The position numbers and the translations under genes are program-made. A DNA stretch of 64,000 nucleotides from Paraburkholderia hiiakae (GTDB taxonomy: Bacteria > Pseudomonadota > Gammaproteobacteria > Burkholderiales > Burkholderiaceae): contig NZ_CAJHCQ010000025.1 in the NCBI RefSeq assembly GCF_904848665.1, positions 61,022 through 125,021 of the forward strand, given 5' to 3'. Positions 16,888 to 27,700 of this stretch are shown here, piece by piece. The notes under the pieces are model-generated. The model was given only the letters and a program-made list of their open reading frames with translations. It ran no database searches and was not told the DNA's origin. Each line of letters starts with the position of its first letter. Positions within the stretch are counted from its first letter, which is position 1.

Positions 16888-17892
16888 GTGAAAAAAACCT
16901 GGTTCTCCGCAGGACAGATCCTGCTGACGCTCATCGTCGTCGTGGTCGCCGCCCTCGTGCTGTGGCGCATCGTCAACTACTACATGTTCTCGCCGTGGAC
17001 GCGCGACGGCCGCGTGCGCGCCGACGTGATCCAGGTCGCGCCCGACGTAGGCGGCCTCATCACCGGCGTCGATGTGGTCGACAACCAGCAGGTCAAGCAA
17101 GGCCAGGTGCTGTTCGTGATCGACGAGGCGCGCTACGCGCTCGCGCTGCGCCTGGCCCAGGCCACGCTCGAGCAGCGCAAGGCCACGCTCGCGCAGGCAA
17201 AGCGCGAATACGCGCGCAACATTGCGCTCGGCAATCTCGTCGCGGCGGAAACGCTCGAGGAAAGCCGCACGCGTGTCGATCAGGACGAAGCCGCCGCAGC
17301 CGACGCGCAGGTCCAGGTCGACACCGCCAAGCTCAATCTTCAGCGCACGACGATCGTGAGCCCCGTGGACGGCTATTTGAACGACCGCGCGCCGCGTGTC
17401 GGCGAATACGTCACGGCGGGCCGCGCCGTGGTCGCCGTCGTGGACATGCATTCGTTCCGCGTGGATGGCTACTTCGAGGAAACGCGCCTGCACGGCATTC
17501 AGATCGGCCAACCCGTGGAGATCACGGTGATGGGCGAGTCGCGCCCGCTACGGGGTCATGTGCAGAGCATCGTCGCGGCAATCGAGGACCGCGACCGCCA
17601 GGCGACGCCGAACCTGCTGCCCAACGTGAATCCGGCGTTCAGCTGGGTGCGGCTCGCGCAGCGCATTCCGGTACGCGTGGCGCTCGACGAAGTGCCCGCC
17701 GATTTCCGCATGATCGCGGGCCGCACGGCAACGGTGGCCGTGCGCACGGAGGCGAGCAACGACCGCCAGACCGCAGGCGCGAGCAACGCAAGCGGCGCCG
17801 TCGCCTCGCAGCCCGCTGCGCTTGCGAGCGCCCCTGCCGCTTCACGGCCCGCTTCACAGCCCACTTCACAGGCCGCCGGAGCTTCGCAATGA
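16888..17892 (+). CDS. HlyD-family membrane-fusion protein (AaeA/EmrA-like)
   Basis: A 334-residue periplasmic adaptor anchored by one N-terminal helix (ILLTLIVVVVAALVLWRIV). The order is standard: a lipoyl half (VAPDVGGLITGVDVVDNQQV), a coiled-coil hairpin (about 85-145), the second lipoyl half (TTIVSPVDGYLNDRAPRVGEYV) and a beta-barrel. It joins the FUSC pump to the outer-membrane channel. The start is GTG 16888, 7 bp after the DUF1656 stop, with no strong Shine-Dalgarno, which suggests translational coupling. The last 45 or so residues are an Ala/Ser/Gln/Pro-rich tail unlike the family core, including a repeated SRPxSQPxS motif. The stop overlaps the next start as ATGA. Confidence 0.9.
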   Translation: MKKTWFSAGQILLTLIVVVVAALVLWRIVNYYMFSPWTRDGRVRADVIQVAPDVGGLITGVDVVDNQQVKQGQVLFVIDEARYALALRLAQATLEQRKATLAQAKREYARNIALGNLVAAETLEESRTRVDQDEAAAADAQVQVDTAKLNLQRTTIVSPVDGYLNDRAPRVGEYVTAGRAVVAVVDMHSFRVDGYFEETRLHGIQIGQPVEITVMGESRPLRGHVQSIVAAIEDRDRQATPNLLPNVNPAFSWVRLAQRIPVRVALDEVPADFRMIAGRTATVAVRTEASNDRQTAGASNASGAVASQPAALASAPAASRPASQPTSQAAGASQ

Positions 17893-19418
17893 CACGCCGC
17901 AGTCTCTGGCGCCGCCGCTTCTGGCCCAACCTCGCGCTCGCGCCGCTCACGCTGGCACTGGGCGCGTGCATCACGCTCGGCCCCAACTACCACGTGCCGC
18001 AGGAAGCCGCGGTCAATTCGCCGCTTGCGCAAGGGCCGATCGAAGGCGCGGACCATGCGCCCGTCTCGCAACTGGGCGTGCCCGCCAACTGGTGGCAGCT
18101 TTACGACGACCCCACGCTCAACGAGCTCGTGCAGGAAGCGCTGAAGTCGAACACGGACCTGCGCGTGGCGGCTGCGAACCTCGCGCGCTCGCGTGCGGTG
18201 GTCGATGTCGCCAACGCACAGGGCGGTTTCTCGGGCGGCGCGCATGCCACCGTCGAGCGCGCGCAGGTGTCGGGCGAACAGTACCTCCTGTTCGAAAAAG
18301 TGCCCGTTGCGACCCTGGGTGACCTTGGTATCAACGTATCGTACGAATTCGACCTGTTCGGCAAGCTCAGGCGCGGGGTGGAAGCCGCGCGCGCCGACGA
18401 CGCGGCCGTGGAAGCCGCCGCCGATCTCGCGCGCATCACCGTGGTCGCCAGCGTGGCGCAGGCTTACGTGGAATCGTGCTCGGCAGCCGAGGAACTGGGG
18501 GTCGCGCAGGAATCGCTCAAGCTGCAGAAAGAGCGCGTGGCGCTCACGAAGCGCCTACGCGACGCGGGCCGCGGCAACCAACCCGACGTGACGAGCGGGC
18601 AGACTCAGGTCGACACACTCGCCGCCGATATCCCGCGCTTCGAGGGACGCCGCCGCGTGGCCCAGTATCAGCTCGCCATGCTGCTCGCCCGCGCGCCCAA
18701 GGATCTGCCGCCCGCCGCGCTCGCGTGCAACCGCCTGCCCAGGCTCAAGCAGCCGATTCCCGTGGGCGACGGCGCCGCGCTCCTCAAGCGCCGGCCCGAC
18801 GTGCGCGAGGCCGAGCGCCAGCTTGCGGCATCGACGGCGCGCATTGGCGTGGCGATCGCCGAGATGTACCCCGACATCACGTTTGGCGCGGGCGTGGGCA
18901 CGATCGGCGTGACCGGCGATCTGTTCACCCCCGCGACCAATGCGTGGTCATTCGGCCCCCTGATCAACTGGACCTTCCCGGTCAATGGCCAACGCGACCG
19001 CGTGCGCGCCGCAGAGGCCGCGACGGGCGGCGCGCTCGCGCACTTCGACGGCGTGGTGCTCAACGCGCTGCGCGAAACGCAGTCGAGCCTCGCGACCTAC
19101 GCCGCCGACGACCAGCGCGCCGATTCGCTGCGCACGGCCTACACGTCCGCGCAGCAGTCGGCGGACGAAACGCATCGCCTCTATGCGGCGGGCCGCCAGG
19201 CGTTCCTCTCCGATCTGGACGCCACGCGCACCCTGACCAGCGTGCATGCGCAGGTCGCGGCGGCCGAAGGCCAGGTTGCGCTCGACCAGGTACGCTTGTT
19301 CCTCGCGCTTGGCGGCGGCTGGGAAGGCAATCGGCAAACGCTGCAGCAGCAAGGTGCGCAGGGAGCCCAAAGCGCGCCGGCAGCGGCCGCGGCGACTTCG
19401 CCCACGCCCGCGAACTAA
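17889..19418 (+). CDS. Outer-membrane efflux lipoprotein, NodT/OprM family
   Basis: A 509-residue TolC-like outer-membrane factor. The N-terminus is a lipoprotein signal with the lipobox LGAC (about residues 24-27), so the mature Cys is acylated. Two repeated OEP domains follow, with the landmarks NWWQLYDDPTLNELV, the VASVAQAYVE helix, and the second-repeat RRPDVREAERQLAASTARIGVA and DITFGAGVG. It gives the FUSC/HlyD exporter its exit duct. It starts inside the HlyD stop (ATGA overlap) and ends in a 4-bp overlap of stop codons with the convergent pbpC gene (19415-19418). It has an Ala-rich C-terminal tail. Confidence 0.92.
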   Translation: MTRRSLWRRRFWPNLALAPLTLALGACITLGPNYHVPQEAAVNSPLAQGPIEGADHAPVSQLGVPANWWQLYDDPTLNELVQEALKSNTDLRVAAANLARSRAVVDVANAQGGFSGGAHATVERAQVSGEQYLLFEKVPVATLGDLGINVSYEFDLFGKLRRGVEAARADDAAVEAAADLARITVVASVAQAYVESCSAAEELGVAQESLKLQKERVALTKRLRDAGRGNQPDVTSGQTQVDTLAADIPRFEGRRRVAQYQLAMLLARAPKDLPPAALACNRLPRLKQPIPVGDGAALLKRRPDVREAERQLAASTARIGVAIAEMYPDITFGAGVGTIGVTGDLFTPATNAWSFGPLINWTFPVNGQRDRVRAAEAATGGALAHFDGVVLNALRETQSSLATYAADDQRADSLRTAYTSAQQSADETHRLYAAGRQAFLSDLDATRTLTSVHAQVAAAEGQVALDQVRLFLALGGGWEGNRQTLQQQGAQGAQSAPAAAAATSPTPAN

Positions 19419-21712
19419 AGGCGCTCGCCTGCCCTTGGGCGCGCCACGCTGCCTTGCGCGGCGTCGGCGTGCATCGACTTCTGCGGCCTGGCAAGCGCGC
19501 CGCGTACCTCGAAGCGCACGGTATCGGTCACCTGCCCTCGCGCATCGACGAGTTCGAGCGTGTGCTTGCCAGGCCAGGGCAGCCACGCCACGCGCGCGGC
19601 GCCGCCCAACGCCTTGCCGTCCAGGCGCCAGCTCACGCGCGCGCTCGAGCCCGTCGCGCGCTCGAACCAGACGCGCTGACGCGGCGCGGGAATGTCGGGA
19701 TCGAGCGCGAAAATCGTGCCGTCCACGGGGCTACCGATCTGCGCCGGGCCGCGCGCGAGATCCGCGGCGTTCGAGGCGAGGCCCACTAGCGGCGTAGACG
19801 TGCCGGCGATGAACCACTCGTTGCGCGACGGCTCCACGGCATCGGCGAACTGCACGCGCACGCGTTCGACGCCAGGCGGCGCGGCAGGCGCGACACTCGG
19901 CACGCGCCGATGCAGATAGCCGACGATGGCCGCCCATACCGGCGCCGCGCCGCTCACGCCCGAAACGTCCCACATGGGCGAGCCGTCCGCGTTGCCGACC
20001 CACACGCCCACCGTATAGCGCGACGTGAAGCCCACGGTCCAGTTGTCGCGCATGTCCTTGCTCGTGCCCGTCTTGACTGCGGAAAACATGCGCGTATCCA
20101 GCGGGCTGTCGAAATCGAAGGTACGCGTGCGCGCGTTGTTGTCGGCGAGGACGTCGGTGACGATGAACGCGGACTCGCGGCTGAATACGCGCTTTGACGC
20201 GCTATTTGACGCGGTCTTCGCAGGCGCAGGCAATTCGGCGATCGGGCTCGTGACGCCGCCATTAGCCAACGCACGATACGCATTCGTGAGCGTGACGAGG
20301 CTCACGTCCGCGCTCCCCAGCGCGAGGCTGAAGCCGTAGTAGTCGCCGGCCTGCGTGAGCGGCAGGCCGAGCGACGTGAGCGTCTTCGCGAAGCGGTGTG
20401 GCGTGACCATCACGAGCGTGCGCACGGCCGGCACGTTCAGCGACGAACCGAGCGCGGTGCGCACGCTCACCCAACCTTTAAAGCCCTTGTCGTAGTTCTG
20501 CGGCATGTAGAGGCCGCCGCCCGCCGCAAGATCGAGCGGTGCGTCGTCGAGCAACGAAGCGGTCGTCACGCGGCGCTCGTCGATGGCCTCCGCGTAGAGA
20601 AAAGGCTTGAGCGTCGAGCCCGCCTGGCGCAGCGCAAGCGCAGCGTCGACCTCGCGCGCCTTCGATAGGCCTCCTGATGACCCGACCCAGACGAGCACTT
20701 CGCCCGTCGCATTGTCGAGCACGACCACCGCGCCGTCCTGCACGTTGCGCGGATGCGCGCGCGCGTTGAGTTCGATGAGCGTGCGCGTGAGCGTGTCGCG
20801 CGCATAGCGTTGCAGGTTCGCGTCGAGCGTCGAGCGCACGCGCATGCCGGGCGCGGGGTGGACGGCGTTCGCGATCTGGCGTGCAAAGTGCGGCGCAAGC
20901 TGCGGCGAGTTTTCGCTGCGGCCGTCGAACGAGGGATCATCGGCGGCAATGGACGGGCGGGCGAAGGCCATCTGCACGAAGGCACCGAGATTCGGGCAGC
21001 CGCTATCGACGCTCGCGGCGCGCATGTCGCGCAGAATGCGGCACGCGCGCGTGGCGACCTTCGCATACGGCGCATTGGGTGCCCGGATCAGCGCGGCGGC
21101 CACGGCCGATTCGCGTTCGTCGAGCCCCGATGGCGCCTTGCCGAACAACGTTTGCGAAAGTGCCGAAAGCCCCACGGACTCGCCACGGAACGGCACGAGA
21201 TTCAAATACGCTTCGAGAATCTGGTCCTTGCGCCAACTGCGTTCGAGCCGCAGCGCGTCCACCGCTTGCACGGCCTTTTGCGCGAGCGAGCGCTGGCCCG
21301 AGTGCTTCGGGTCGTCGTCGAGCAGGCCCGTGAGCTGCATCGTGACCGTGGAGGCCCCGCGTGTGCGCGTATTCCACAGGTTCGCCCACGCGGCGGCCGC
21401 CGCGCCGCGCCAGTCCACGCCGCTGTGCTCGTAGAATCGTTTGTCCTCCGAAACGACGATCGCCTCGCGCAACGCCGGCGAAACGTCGGCGAGCGCGATC
21501 CAGTCGCCGCGCCGCGCGGTGTGCTCCACGCGCGTGCGCTGCAGCGGTGTCCCGTCGCGCGCGAGCAGCACCCAGTCGGAGCTTTGCCACTGGTCGCGCA
21601 CGTCATCGAAAGTCGGCAGTGCGAACGCGGGCAACGGCACCAGCACGACGCACAGCACGGCAACGCCAAGTGCCCTCGTGGAGCGGTGCCGTGGCGCGAG
21701 TGAGCGGCTCAT
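19415..21712 (-). CDS. pbpC: Penicillin-binding protein 1C (bifunctional GT51/transpeptidase)
   Basis: A 765-residue class A PBP that polymerises and cross-links peptidoglycan in the periplasm. A single N-terminal anchor (about 13-34) precedes the GT51 domain with the motifs SEDKRFYEHSGVDWRG (catalytic Glu), GASTVTMQLTGLL and RSWRKDQILEAYLNLVPF. The transpeptidase has SxxK (GSTLKPF), SxN (SSLN) and KTG (VKTGTSKDMRDNW). A C-terminal BiPBP_C domain (about 660-750) is diagnostic for PBP1C. The start ATG 21710-21712 overlaps the alpha-2-macroglobulin stop as ATGA, so the two are translationally coupled, as in many proteobacteria where this pair is conserved. Confidence 0.94.
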   Translation of the reverse strand: MSRSLAPRHRSTRALGVAVLCVVLVPLPAFALPTFDDVRDQWQSSDWVLLARDGTPLQRTRVEHTARRGDWIALADVSPALREAIVVSEDKRFYEHSGVDWRGAAAAAWANLWNTRTRGASTVTMQLTGLLDDDPKHSGQRSLAQKAVQAVDALRLERSWRKDQILEAYLNLVPFRGESVGLSALSQTLFGKAPSGLDERESAVAAALIRAPNAPYAKVATRACRILRDMRAASVDSGCPNLGAFVQMAFARPSIAADDPSFDGRSENSPQLAPHFARQIANAVHPAPGMRVRSTLDANLQRYARDTLTRTLIELNARAHPRNVQDGAVVVLDNATGEVLVWVGSSGGLSKAREVDAALALRQAGSTLKPFLYAEAIDERRVTTASLLDDAPLDLAAGGGLYMPQNYDKGFKGWVSVRTALGSSLNVPAVRTLVMVTPHRFAKTLTSLGLPLTQAGDYYGFSLALGSADVSLVTLTNAYRALANGGVTSPIAELPAPAKTASNSASKRVFSRESAFIVTDVLADNNARTRTFDFDSPLDTRMFSAVKTGTSKDMRDNWTVGFTSRYTVGVWVGNADGSPMWDVSGVSGAAPVWAAIVGYLHRRVPSVAPAAPPGVERVRVQFADAVEPSRNEWFIAGTSTPLVGLASNAADLARGPAQIGSPVDGTIFALDPDIPAPRQRVWFERATGSSARVSWRLDGKALGGAARVAWLPWPGKHTLELVDARGQVTDTVRFEVRGALARPQKSMHADAAQGSVARPRAGERL

Positions 21713-24700
21713 TGCGCCGCCTTCACGACCACCGGCGCATTCGGCGCGACGCCGAACGTCGCGGGCGCATAAAGCGCCTCGACGCGCGTGGGCGGCATTC
21801 CGAACGCGCCGACGTTGTTCAGCCGCACTGTGTACTCCACCGAAACCTTCCCCTTCGGCAAGAACTCGTAGTAGGCACGATAGCCGTCGAAGCCGCGCTC
21901 GATGAATGCCGGCCACGGACCGTTCTCGTCCTGCTTCTCGCCTTGCGTCGCCACGGCCGAATCGCGCCCGAGCCCTGAGCCGAGGATCGTCGCGCCCGCG
22001 GGGATCGGGTCATTCACGACGACCCACGTCATGTCGGTCTGCGCGTCGATATCGAGGCGCACGCGCACGATGTCGCCGCGCGTGTACACGCCCTTCACCG
22101 CGGCGCTCACCGGCGTGATGGTCTTCGTGATGCGATAGCCCGCCGCGAACGGCGCGCGCAACGCGACCGCCGCGAGGCTTTCCACCGTGGCCCAGGGCTT
22201 GCCGGTTCCTTCCTGAGTCAGCGTGAGGGTCGCCGCCGCGTTCTGCTTGGGCCATGCGAGAAGCGTGCTGCGCGCGGGCGCGTTTCGCGTCGCCGCGGTG
22301 GCCCCGCTGGCGCTCGATGCCGCTTGCGCAGCGGCTTGCGACGCCGCGTTCCAGTCGACGACGCGAGACGTATCGCCGAGCTGGATCTTCGTCGCGCCCG
22401 TCACCGGATCGCGCTCGAACACGCGCGAGAAGCGCTCGACCGCAAGTGAACCGTATGCGTTCGCCGTCGTCGTGCTCCATGCGCCGTTGCGTTGCAACGC
22501 GAGCAGGCCCGCCACGAGCCGCGGCATCTCATCCTTCCACGCCGGGTTGTCGGCATACGCCAGCGCGAGGCGCGCCGCGTTGACCTCCGTGCCCGTCATG
22601 AGCCACCACAGATCGTCTTCGGCAGCTGTGGAGAACGTAAGCTGCGTGCCCTGCCACGTGAGACGCGAGCGCAGGAACTGCTCGAGCTGCGCCAGCTTCT
22701 CCGTGCGATCCGGCACGTCACGCATGCGCGAGAGACTTTCCGCGTAGTCGATCACCGCCGATGTGGGCCACTGGTTCGGCGCGATCTCGATCGAGCCGAA
22801 CTGGCGCGCGTTCGCCGCGCCGTAGCGCGAGAGCGCATCGATGGCCGCGAGCTTGCGCAGATCGAGGTCGCGGCGCGGCGCCCATGCATTGCGCTCGATG
22901 CGGCCTTCCACGAAGCGCGTAAGGCCCTCCACCATCTTGCTGCGCAAGGCATCGGGAAGCGCGAAGCGCGCATCGAGCTTCGACGCCTCGTCGCTCACCG
23001 TGAGCAGATACGCGGTGAGCGCGGTGCTGCCATGGCTCGCGCTGTCGTCAGTGGGCGGGAAGTAGTTCGCGAGGCCGTCGCGATCCAGATACACGGGCAT
23101 GCGCGCAAGCTCCGCCTGCCAGCGCGCGGGGTCCCGCAGGCCGATCGCAATCGACGTTTGCTGCTCGAGGCAGGAATACGGATAGCGCGAGAACCAGCGG
23201 CGCACGCCGGGCAAGCCATCCGCGAGCTTCGGCTGCAGCGACACCGCGATGCCGCCTCGCACCACGCCTGCATGCGTCACGCTCGCATTGGCCGGCGGCG
23301 CAACGGGAATCGAGAGCGTGCCGTCCACTTGCGCGAGCGTGGCCTGCTGCACCGTGACAGGTATCGCCGCGCTCACCTGCTGCGCGAGCTTCACCGCGTC
23401 CGCCGCATGCGCACCGCCCTGCTCCGCCGCGCTCACGTTCCAGACGAGCGCGGGCCGCTCGGCCTCGGCGAGATCGTCGGGAACCGTGGCTGTCCACGCG
23501 ATCTCGCGCGACGAATTGGGCGCGAGGTCTACCGTCTGCGCAGCAAGCGCGAGCGGCGCCACGTTCGGCGTGACCAGCACTTTCATCGCCCGCGGGGTCG
23601 TATTGCGCAGCGTAAATTGCGCGCGGAAGGTGTCGCCTTCGCGCACTTGCGGCGGCAGGCCCGAGATCAGTTGCAAGTCCTGCGTGCTCTCGATCGTCGC
23701 GCTGCCGGTGCCGAAGCGCGCCACCCCGCTCGCCGCGATCGCAACAATGCGAAAGCGCGTGATCGAGTCATTGAGCGGCACATCCACTTGCGCCGCCCCC
23801 TTCGCGTCGAGGGTGACGCGCGGGTTCCAGTAGAGCAGCGTGTCGAAGAGTTCGCGCGTCGCGCCATGGCCACCGCCACCGCCCGCCGGCACCGCTTTAC
23901 GCCCGAAGTGACGACGCCCGACGATCTCCATCTGCGCCGTGGCCGTTTCCACGCCGTACGCGCGTTGCTGCAGCATGGCATCGAGCAGGTCCCAGCTGCG
24001 GTTGGGCATGAGTTCGAGCAACGCTTCGTCCACGGCCGCCACGGCGATCTGCGTACCCGCCGGCACCGGCTGCCCGCCCGGAAGTTGCACGCGCAACTGG
24101 ACGTGCGACGTTGCGCGAACCGCATAGCGTTTCGCATCGGGCGTCACGCTCACCGCCAGGCGGTGCGCCGCGTCGCCCACACGGATTTGCGCGAGGCCGT
24201 AACGGAAAGCGGGCTTGGAAAGATCGACGAGCGGCGTGGGCGCCTCGTACTGGCGGCCTTCGTACCAGAACGCGCGCGCCCATTCGAGCGGCGCTTTCCA
24301 GCCCCAGGTGAAGAACGAATACCACGGCACTTCGTGAATACGCCCGCGCAGCGCGAGCACCGAAACGTAGACGTTCGGCCCCCACGTGTCGCTCACCTTC
24401 AACTCGACCGTCGGGTCGCGCCCGTCGAGCTGTACCACGTGCGTTTCGATGATGCCTTCGCGCTCCACGGCCACGAGCGCCGTCGCGAAGCGAAATGGCA
24501 TGCGCACCTGGAAGCGCGCGGTCTCGCCGGGTTCGTAGCTCGTCTTTTCCGGCAACACGTCGATGCGGTCCGTGTTCTCGCTGCCGAACCAGAGTTCGTC
24601 CTCGCGCGTGACCCAGACCGACGTCGTCGCCGTGGACGCATGGCCGTCGCCGTCGCGCGCCGTGGCCACGAGCTGGATGTTGCCCGCTTCCTTGAGCTTC

Positions 24701-27700
24701 GCGTCGCACGTCAGCAAGCCATGATCGTCGCTCGTGCCGCTGCACAGCGTGCCGAGATCGCGAGTCTCCGTGTGGTTGTCGTAGGCGTAGAAACCGCCCA
24801 CCATGCGCTTGCGCGACGTGGTCGTGATCTTCGCGACGCCACGCACTTCTAGCTTCACGCCCGCGTGAGGCTTGCCTTGCAGGTCGAGCGCAATCGCCGT
24901 TACCGGAACCGTCTTGCCCACGGAAACCCAATGCCCCGACTTGACGCCCGCCACCACGGCCGCTGGCCAAAGCGTGGCCGCGCCGCTGATGGTCTGCACC
25001 TCGCCGTTCGGGTCCGCGAAGGTCGCTTCGAGCGCAAGGCGCCTCGGCGCATCCACGCTCGGCAGGTTCTTCAGCACCAGCGTGCCCGCGCCGTTGCGGT
25101 CGAGCGTGAGCGGCTCCTTGTCGGCCACCAGCTTCGCGACTTCGTTGTCCTCCTGTGGGCCACTGTCTTCGTCTTCAGATGTGTTATCGGCCGCGCTTGC
25201 GCTCACATACGGTGTGAAACTGAAATCGCTGTACGTGCTAGCGAATGACGGCGTCGTGTCCTTCACGAGCGCCGAGACCTGCACGGGAAGATTCGACGCC
25301 GCGCCGCCCGATACATAATCGATCTGCACCGCGACGCCGGCCTGCGTGGCGGCAACGAGCGGCGAAGTCTTCTCGTTTTGCACGGCTATCGTGCCCTTGA
25401 GCACCGGCAAGCGGAATGCCTCCACGCGGAAGCTGCCGCTGTCGTAGCTCATGTGAATGGCGTCCGCGCTGTTGTCGGCTTCTTCGTTGCCCTCGTCAGC
25501 CGTGCCCGCGTTCGCGTCGCCGTCGTCGAGCGAAACGTCGTATTCGCCGAGCTTCGCTTCGGGCGGCAACGCAAAGGTCGAATCAGCCGTATGGTCGGCG
25601 GCCCACTTGAGCGGCAGGTGCCACGTCTGCCCGCTGCCGGCATGCCGTATCGTCACGCGCGTGGGGTAATGCTGCGGGAACGCGAAACCCCGCATCGTCT
25701 GTGCACGGATGAAATGCTTCATCGACACCGTCTCGCCCGCGCGCAGCAGCGTGCGGTCGAACACGGTATGCGCCCGCACCGTGGGCTGAATGCTCGTGTC
25801 GGTCGGCACATTGAAGCGCCACGACTCGATGCCGCGATTCCAGTCCGACTGCACAAACGCCATGTCGGGACCCGTTTTCGGGTCGTCGATACGCGCCGAA
25901 ACGAACAGCCCGCTATAGCTGTTTTCGCCGCAGTCGCGGCGGTTCGAAAGCGGCCCGTCGATCGTCAGCAGTCCGTGAGAATCCGTCTTGCCCGTGGCGA
26001 GGGTCTCGCCGTTGCAATCCGATACGTGCACATCGGCGCCCGCTACCGGCTCGCCCTTGTCGAGCGATGTGACCCACACCAGACTGTTCTCGCGGCCCTG
26101 CTTGAAGTGAACGCCCAGATTGGTGATGAGCACGGTCGTGCGCACGTACATGGGCGCGGGCTTGCCGAGCAAGGAGGTTCCGAGCGTTGGCGAAGCGAGC
26201 TCGATCACGTAGAAGCCCGGCTTCGGCACGGGAATGCCCACCACTTCGAACGGCCGCAGCGCCTTGGGATCGGCCTTGGGCAGCGTGAGCGTCTGCACGC
26301 CCGGCTGCCCTTCGAGCAGCGAGAGCGAGCGCACGTCGATGATGCGCGCCTTCGCGTCGTCGTCGCCCTCACCGGTCGTGCGCGGAATCATCACGGGCGA
26401 CTTCGCACGCGCGAGCAGCCCCGGCATCAGCTTGTCGATCGACGTTTCGCTCATGCCGAAGTTGTCGAATTGATCGACGAGACGCATCCAGCGGCGCATA
26501 TCGGAATCGGACTGCACCGCGAGTTTTGCGAACTTCGCCTCGTTCGCGTTGAGCCCCTGCACGTGCAGGTCGGCCTCGACGTTGCGCAGCGTGACCGGCA
26601 CGAGCGGCGGCGTGCCCGGCTCCGCATAGCGCTCGATGATGCCGAAGGTCGAAGACGGAAATTTCGCGAGCGGCGGCATCGGCGCGGTCGCCGTATGCAG
26701 CGGGAACAGATCGGCATTCGCGAGCGCTCGCCCGCTTACGTCCTTGAGGCCCGCGGGCGCGGTGATCGTGAGCGTCGCGTGATCGGGCAAGGGCGCGGCG
26801 AATGAGATCGAACTCACTTCGTTGTCCTTGTCGTCTGCACGAAAGGTCGGCGCGACTTCGCCCTTCGGCCCTTGCAGGCGGAATTTCTGCGCGTCGGCGC
26901 GCGTAATGGGTGCGCTCAGATCGACGCGCACGGGCCGCAGCGGCGTGCATGGAGCCTTCGCATTCTCGCGCTCGCAGCTCATGCTCGCGGTGAATGGCGC
27001 GCGCACCGTGAAATCGAAGCGGCGCTCCACGTCGTTGGGCGTGCCGTTCGGTCCCAGTACGCCCTTTCCGTACACGAGTTGCATCTTCGCGCTGGAGGGC
27101 AGCGTTTGCTGGCAGGCGAGTGTGAGCACGCTCGCGCTGTCCTTTTCGAGCCGGAAATGTTTGAGGAGCGCCGCGCGCGTGGGCGCATCGACAGGCTGCA
27201 CCGGAATGCGGTTGCCGAGTCCACCGGACTCACACCATACGTGTTCGCGCACGGAAGCCGGCGTGGCGGGGCCATTGAGCTTCAGCACGAATACCTGGTT
27301 TTCCTCTATTTCGCCACCGTAGGGACGCACGCTCACCGGAAACGGTCCGCCCGTCGAGAACGTGAAGCGCCGCGCGCCCGTCACTGCGTTGCCCGCCTGC
27401 GATTTGAGCCCATCGGCGAGCGTGACGCTGCATTGCACGTCGGGCGGCAGATCGGCGGCGAAATCGTAGGCCCACGTCTTGCCGTCGATCCAGCGGCCCT
27501 GGCCCGCTCTGGCCGCCGTGTTGCTGCACTGAAGACGCACGGGGTCCTTCGCATCGGGTGCGCCGAACGTCACTATGGCCTCGTCGAACTTCACCACCAC
27601 CTGGCGCACCTGCGCCACGGTCCCCTGCGGCGATACGCTCACCGCGCGCGCGGCATAGGCGCGCCATGCCCAGACCATGCATAAGCCCAGCATCAGGGCT

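Noticed and set aside
22492..24852. 786-codon open frame on the plus strand inside yfhM
   Set aside because: It is antisense to a clear alpha-2-macroglobulin gene and its product is Arg-rich without any domain.
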